Shown here in pieces: positions 62,103 to 63,663 of a DNA stretch of 63,663 bases (positions are counted from its first letter, which is position 1; each line of letters begins with the position of its first letter). A program made the position numbers and the translations under genes. Origin of the DNA: Mesorhizobium sp. (GTDB lineage Bacteria > Pseudomonadota > Alphaproteobacteria > Rhizobiales > Rhizobiaceae); contig JAPUFC010000063.1 in the NCBI GenBank assembly GCA_027492275.1, positions 1 to 63,663 of the forward strand. The letters run 5' to 3'. Below the pieces are notes generated by a model. That model did no database searches and was not told the DNA's origin. It saw only the letters and a program-made list of their open reading frames with translations.

Positions 62103-63209
62103 TCAGGCGGACGCCTGGTATTTCGCGATGATGGCGTCGCCCATGGCCGCCGTGCCGACCTGCTTCATGCCCGTCGACATGATGTCGGCGGTGCGCAGGC
62201 CCTCGTCGAGAACGGCCGAGATCGCCTTCTCCAGCCTGTCGGCTTCGGCGATCATGTTGAAGGAATAGCGCAGGCACATGGCGCAGGAGGCGAGCATCGC
62301 GATCGGGTTGGCGACGCCCTTGCCGGCGATGTCCGGAGCCGAGCCATGCACGGGCTCGTAGAGCGCCTTGCGCTTGCCGGTCTTGCTGTCCGGCGCGCCG
62401 AGCGAGGCGGACGGCAGCATGCCGAGCGAGCCGGTCAGCATGGCGGCGACGTCCGACAGCATGTCGCCGAACAGATTGTCCGTCACGATCACGTCGAACT
62501 GCTTGGGCCAGCGCACGAGCTGCATGCCGCCGGCGTCCGCCAGCATGTGCGACAGCTCGACATCCGGATATTTCGCCTTGTGCGTCGCCGTCACCACCTC
62601 GTTCCACAGAACGCCGGACTTCATGACGTTGCGCTTCTCCATCGAGCAGACCTTGTTCCGGCGCGTGCGCGCCAGTTCGAAGGCGACGCCGGAAATGCGC
62701 TCGATCTCGAACGTGTCGTAGACCTGCGTGTCGATGCCGCGCTTCTGACCGTTGCCGAGATCGATGATCTCCTTGGGCTCGCCGAAATAGACGCCGCCGG
62801 TCAGCTCTCGCACGATCAGGATGTCGAGGCCCTCGACCACTTCCGGTTTGAGCGACGAGGACGAGGCCAGCGCCGGGTAGCAGATGGCGGGGCGCAGATT
62901 GGCGAAGAGTTCCAGATCCTTGCGCAGCCTGAGCAGGCCCGCCTCGGGACGGACGTCGTAGGGCACGCTGTCCCATTTCGGTCCGCCGACGGCACCGAAC
63001 AGGACGGCGTCGGCGGCGAGCGCCTTGCCCATGTCGGCCTCGGAGATCGCCTTGCCGTGCGCGTCATAGGCGCAGCCGCCGACCAGCCCCTCCTCCGTCT
63101 CGAAACCGGCGCCGCCGGCGTTCATCACCGCGATCAGCTTCTTGACCTCGGCCATGGCTTCCGGGCCGATGCCGTCGCCAGCGAGGAGGAGGAGTTTCTT
63201 GGATGCCAT
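62103..63209 (-). CDS. leuB: 3-isopropylmalate dehydrogenase
   Basis: LeuB oxidatively decarboxylates 3-isopropylmalate in leucine synthesis, using NAD. The 368-residue protein has [20 protein letters not shown] at the N terminus and the substrate residues in [18 protein letters not shown]. The Tyr and Lys of the active site are in [12 protein letters not shown] and [17 protein letters not shown], and the metal-binding Asp residues are in [20 protein letters not shown] 63209 ([11 protein letters not shown]). It lies 119 bases downstream of leuD on the same strand; that gap holds a hairpin agcgggc-gaaa-gcccgct (63275-63292). Confidence 0.97.
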   Translation of the reverse strand: MASKKLLLLAGDGIGPEAMAEVKKLIAVMNAGGAGFETEEGLVGGCAYDAHGKAISEADMGKALAADAVLFGAVGGPKWDSVPYDVRPEAGLLRLRKDLELFANLRPAICYPALASSSSLKPEVVEGLDILIVRELTGGVYFGEPKEIIDLGNGQKRGIDTQVYDTFEIERISGVAFELARTRRNKVCSMEKRNVMKSGVLWNEVVTATHKAKYPDVELSHMLADAGGMQLVRWPKQFDVIVTDNLFGDMLSDVAAMLTGSLGMLPSASLGAPDSKTGKRKALYEPVHGSAPDIAGKGVANPIAMLASCAMCLRYSFNMIAEADRLEKAISAVLDEGLRTADIMSTGMKQVGTAAMGDAIIAKYQASA

Positions 63210-63328
63210 GCGTGCGCCCCTGAATGCGTGAACGGCGTCTTGCTAAACGCGGACAGGGGCGCGTGCAAGGGTAAAGCGGGCGAAAGCCCGCTCCGCGAAA
63301 AAGCCGAAGCTGGTGATGAGCCTTGCCG

Positions 63329-63663
63329 TCAGGCCCAGGGACGGTCGGCGGCGAGCCTGCTCTCGAAGGCGTTGATCGCCGCGTTCTTCTCCATCGTCAG
63401 GCCGATGTCGTCGAGGCCGTTGAGCAGGCAATGGCGCTTGAAGTCGTCCAGCTCGAACCTGACCACGCCGCCGTCCGGCCCGCGGATCTCCATCGCCTCG
63501 AGATCGACGGTCAGCGTGGCGTTCGCCCCGCGCGAGGCGTCGTCCATCAGCTTGTCCAGGTCCTCCTGGCTGACCGTCACCGGCAGGATGCCGTTCTTGA
63601 AGCAGTTGTTGTAGAAGATGTCGGCGAAGCTGGTGGAGATGACGCAGCGGATGCCGAAGTCGA
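63329..63663 (-). CDS. leuD: 3-isopropylmalate dehydratase small subunit (partial, 5' end outside window)
   Basis: The C-terminal part (about 110 codons) of LeuD, the swivel-domain partner of LeuC. The visible protein reads [20 protein letters not shown], then [20 protein letters not shown] and ends [11 protein letters not shown]. The [11 protein letters not shown] segment is the family signature, along with [18 protein letters not shown]. The gene continues past the right edge of the window, so the start is not seen. It precedes leuB, and leuC is 25 kb to the left. Confidence 0.95.
   Translation of the reverse strand, partial: DFGIRCVISTSFADIFYNNCFKNGILPVTVSQEDLDKLMDDASRGANATLTVDLEAMEIRGPDGGVVRFELDDFKRHCLLNGLDDIGLTMEKNAAINAFESRLAADRPWA

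Overview
The window is a GC-rich chromosomal segment from an alphaproteobacterium of the order Hyphomicrobiales (Rhizobiales), probably near Mesorhizobium, Phyllobacteriaceae or Brucellaceae. The evidence is the mdh-sucCDAB-lpdA operon order, a lipoprotein that reads through its C-terminal half like Brucella Omp19, the dapF-mtaB-ftsY string, the extended alphaproteobacterial S16 and L19 proteins, and many small proteins of rhizobial type. Almost everything is housekeeping. I see no rRNA, tRNA, CRISPR array, prophage or insertion sequence. There are dispersed palindromic repeats.

Layout. 1-4820: DUF2794 and DUF1223 proteins and aconitase (acnA), all leftward, with a possible structured RNA at about 684-814 and an Irr-type iron box before acnA. 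4821-6942: cytochrome c maturation genes ccmA, ccmB, ccmD and ccmG, with ccmC absent from its usual place. 6949-11580: leftward dapF-mtaB-ftsY-yciB, with two mosaic palindromic elements between genes. 11696-13839: DUF1328 protein, omp19 and zapE. 14062-23550: TCA-cycle operon mdh-sucC-sucD-sucA-sucB-(exported protein)-lpdA, closed by a strong terminator. 23627-26260: a Pro/Ala-rich membrane protein, a TraB/GumN protein and xerC, leftward. 26330-29128: rimM, trmD and rplS with a convergent TauE/SafE transporter. 29227-33176: a GNAT acetyltransferase and succinate dehydrogenase (sdhCDAB, leftward). 33475-38612: small envelope proteins, a diguanylate cyclase, leuC, a 42-residue ORF and an MgtC-like protein. 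38684-43331: OsmC, a UbiH-type hydroxylase, tesB, and the nitrogen pair glnK-amtB with a sigma-54-like promoter. 43526-46285: ftsK. 46307-52924: MFS exporter, lolA, xthA, ppa, GNAT, and a TPM/TPM/LemA cassette. 53239-55579: ffh, chorismate mutase and rpsP. 55632-62090: an unknown membrane protein, a glycosyltransferase, a MoxR/VWA pair, asd, and a cold-shock-domain/DUF805 fusion. 62103-end: leuB and a partial leuD.

How the genes work together. The segment carries much of the TCA cycle (acnA, mdh, sucCDAB, lpdA, sdhCDAB), leucine biosynthesis (leuC, leuB, leuD), lysine/aspartate-family steps (asd, dapF), SRP targeting (ffh, ftsY), division and chromosome resolution (ftsK, xerC, zapE), and ribosome/tRNA maturation (rpsP, rimM, trmD, rplS, mtaB). 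The usual ffh-CM-rpsP-rimM-trmD-rplS neighbourhood is split here into two blocks about 24 kb apart, which points to a rearrangement.

No clearly new multi-gene defence or metabolic system is evident. The best leads are the ccm cluster without ccmC, the fusion protein, the exported protein inside the TCA operon, the candidate structured RNA, the small ORFs, and several unusual inverted repeats and regulatory sites.
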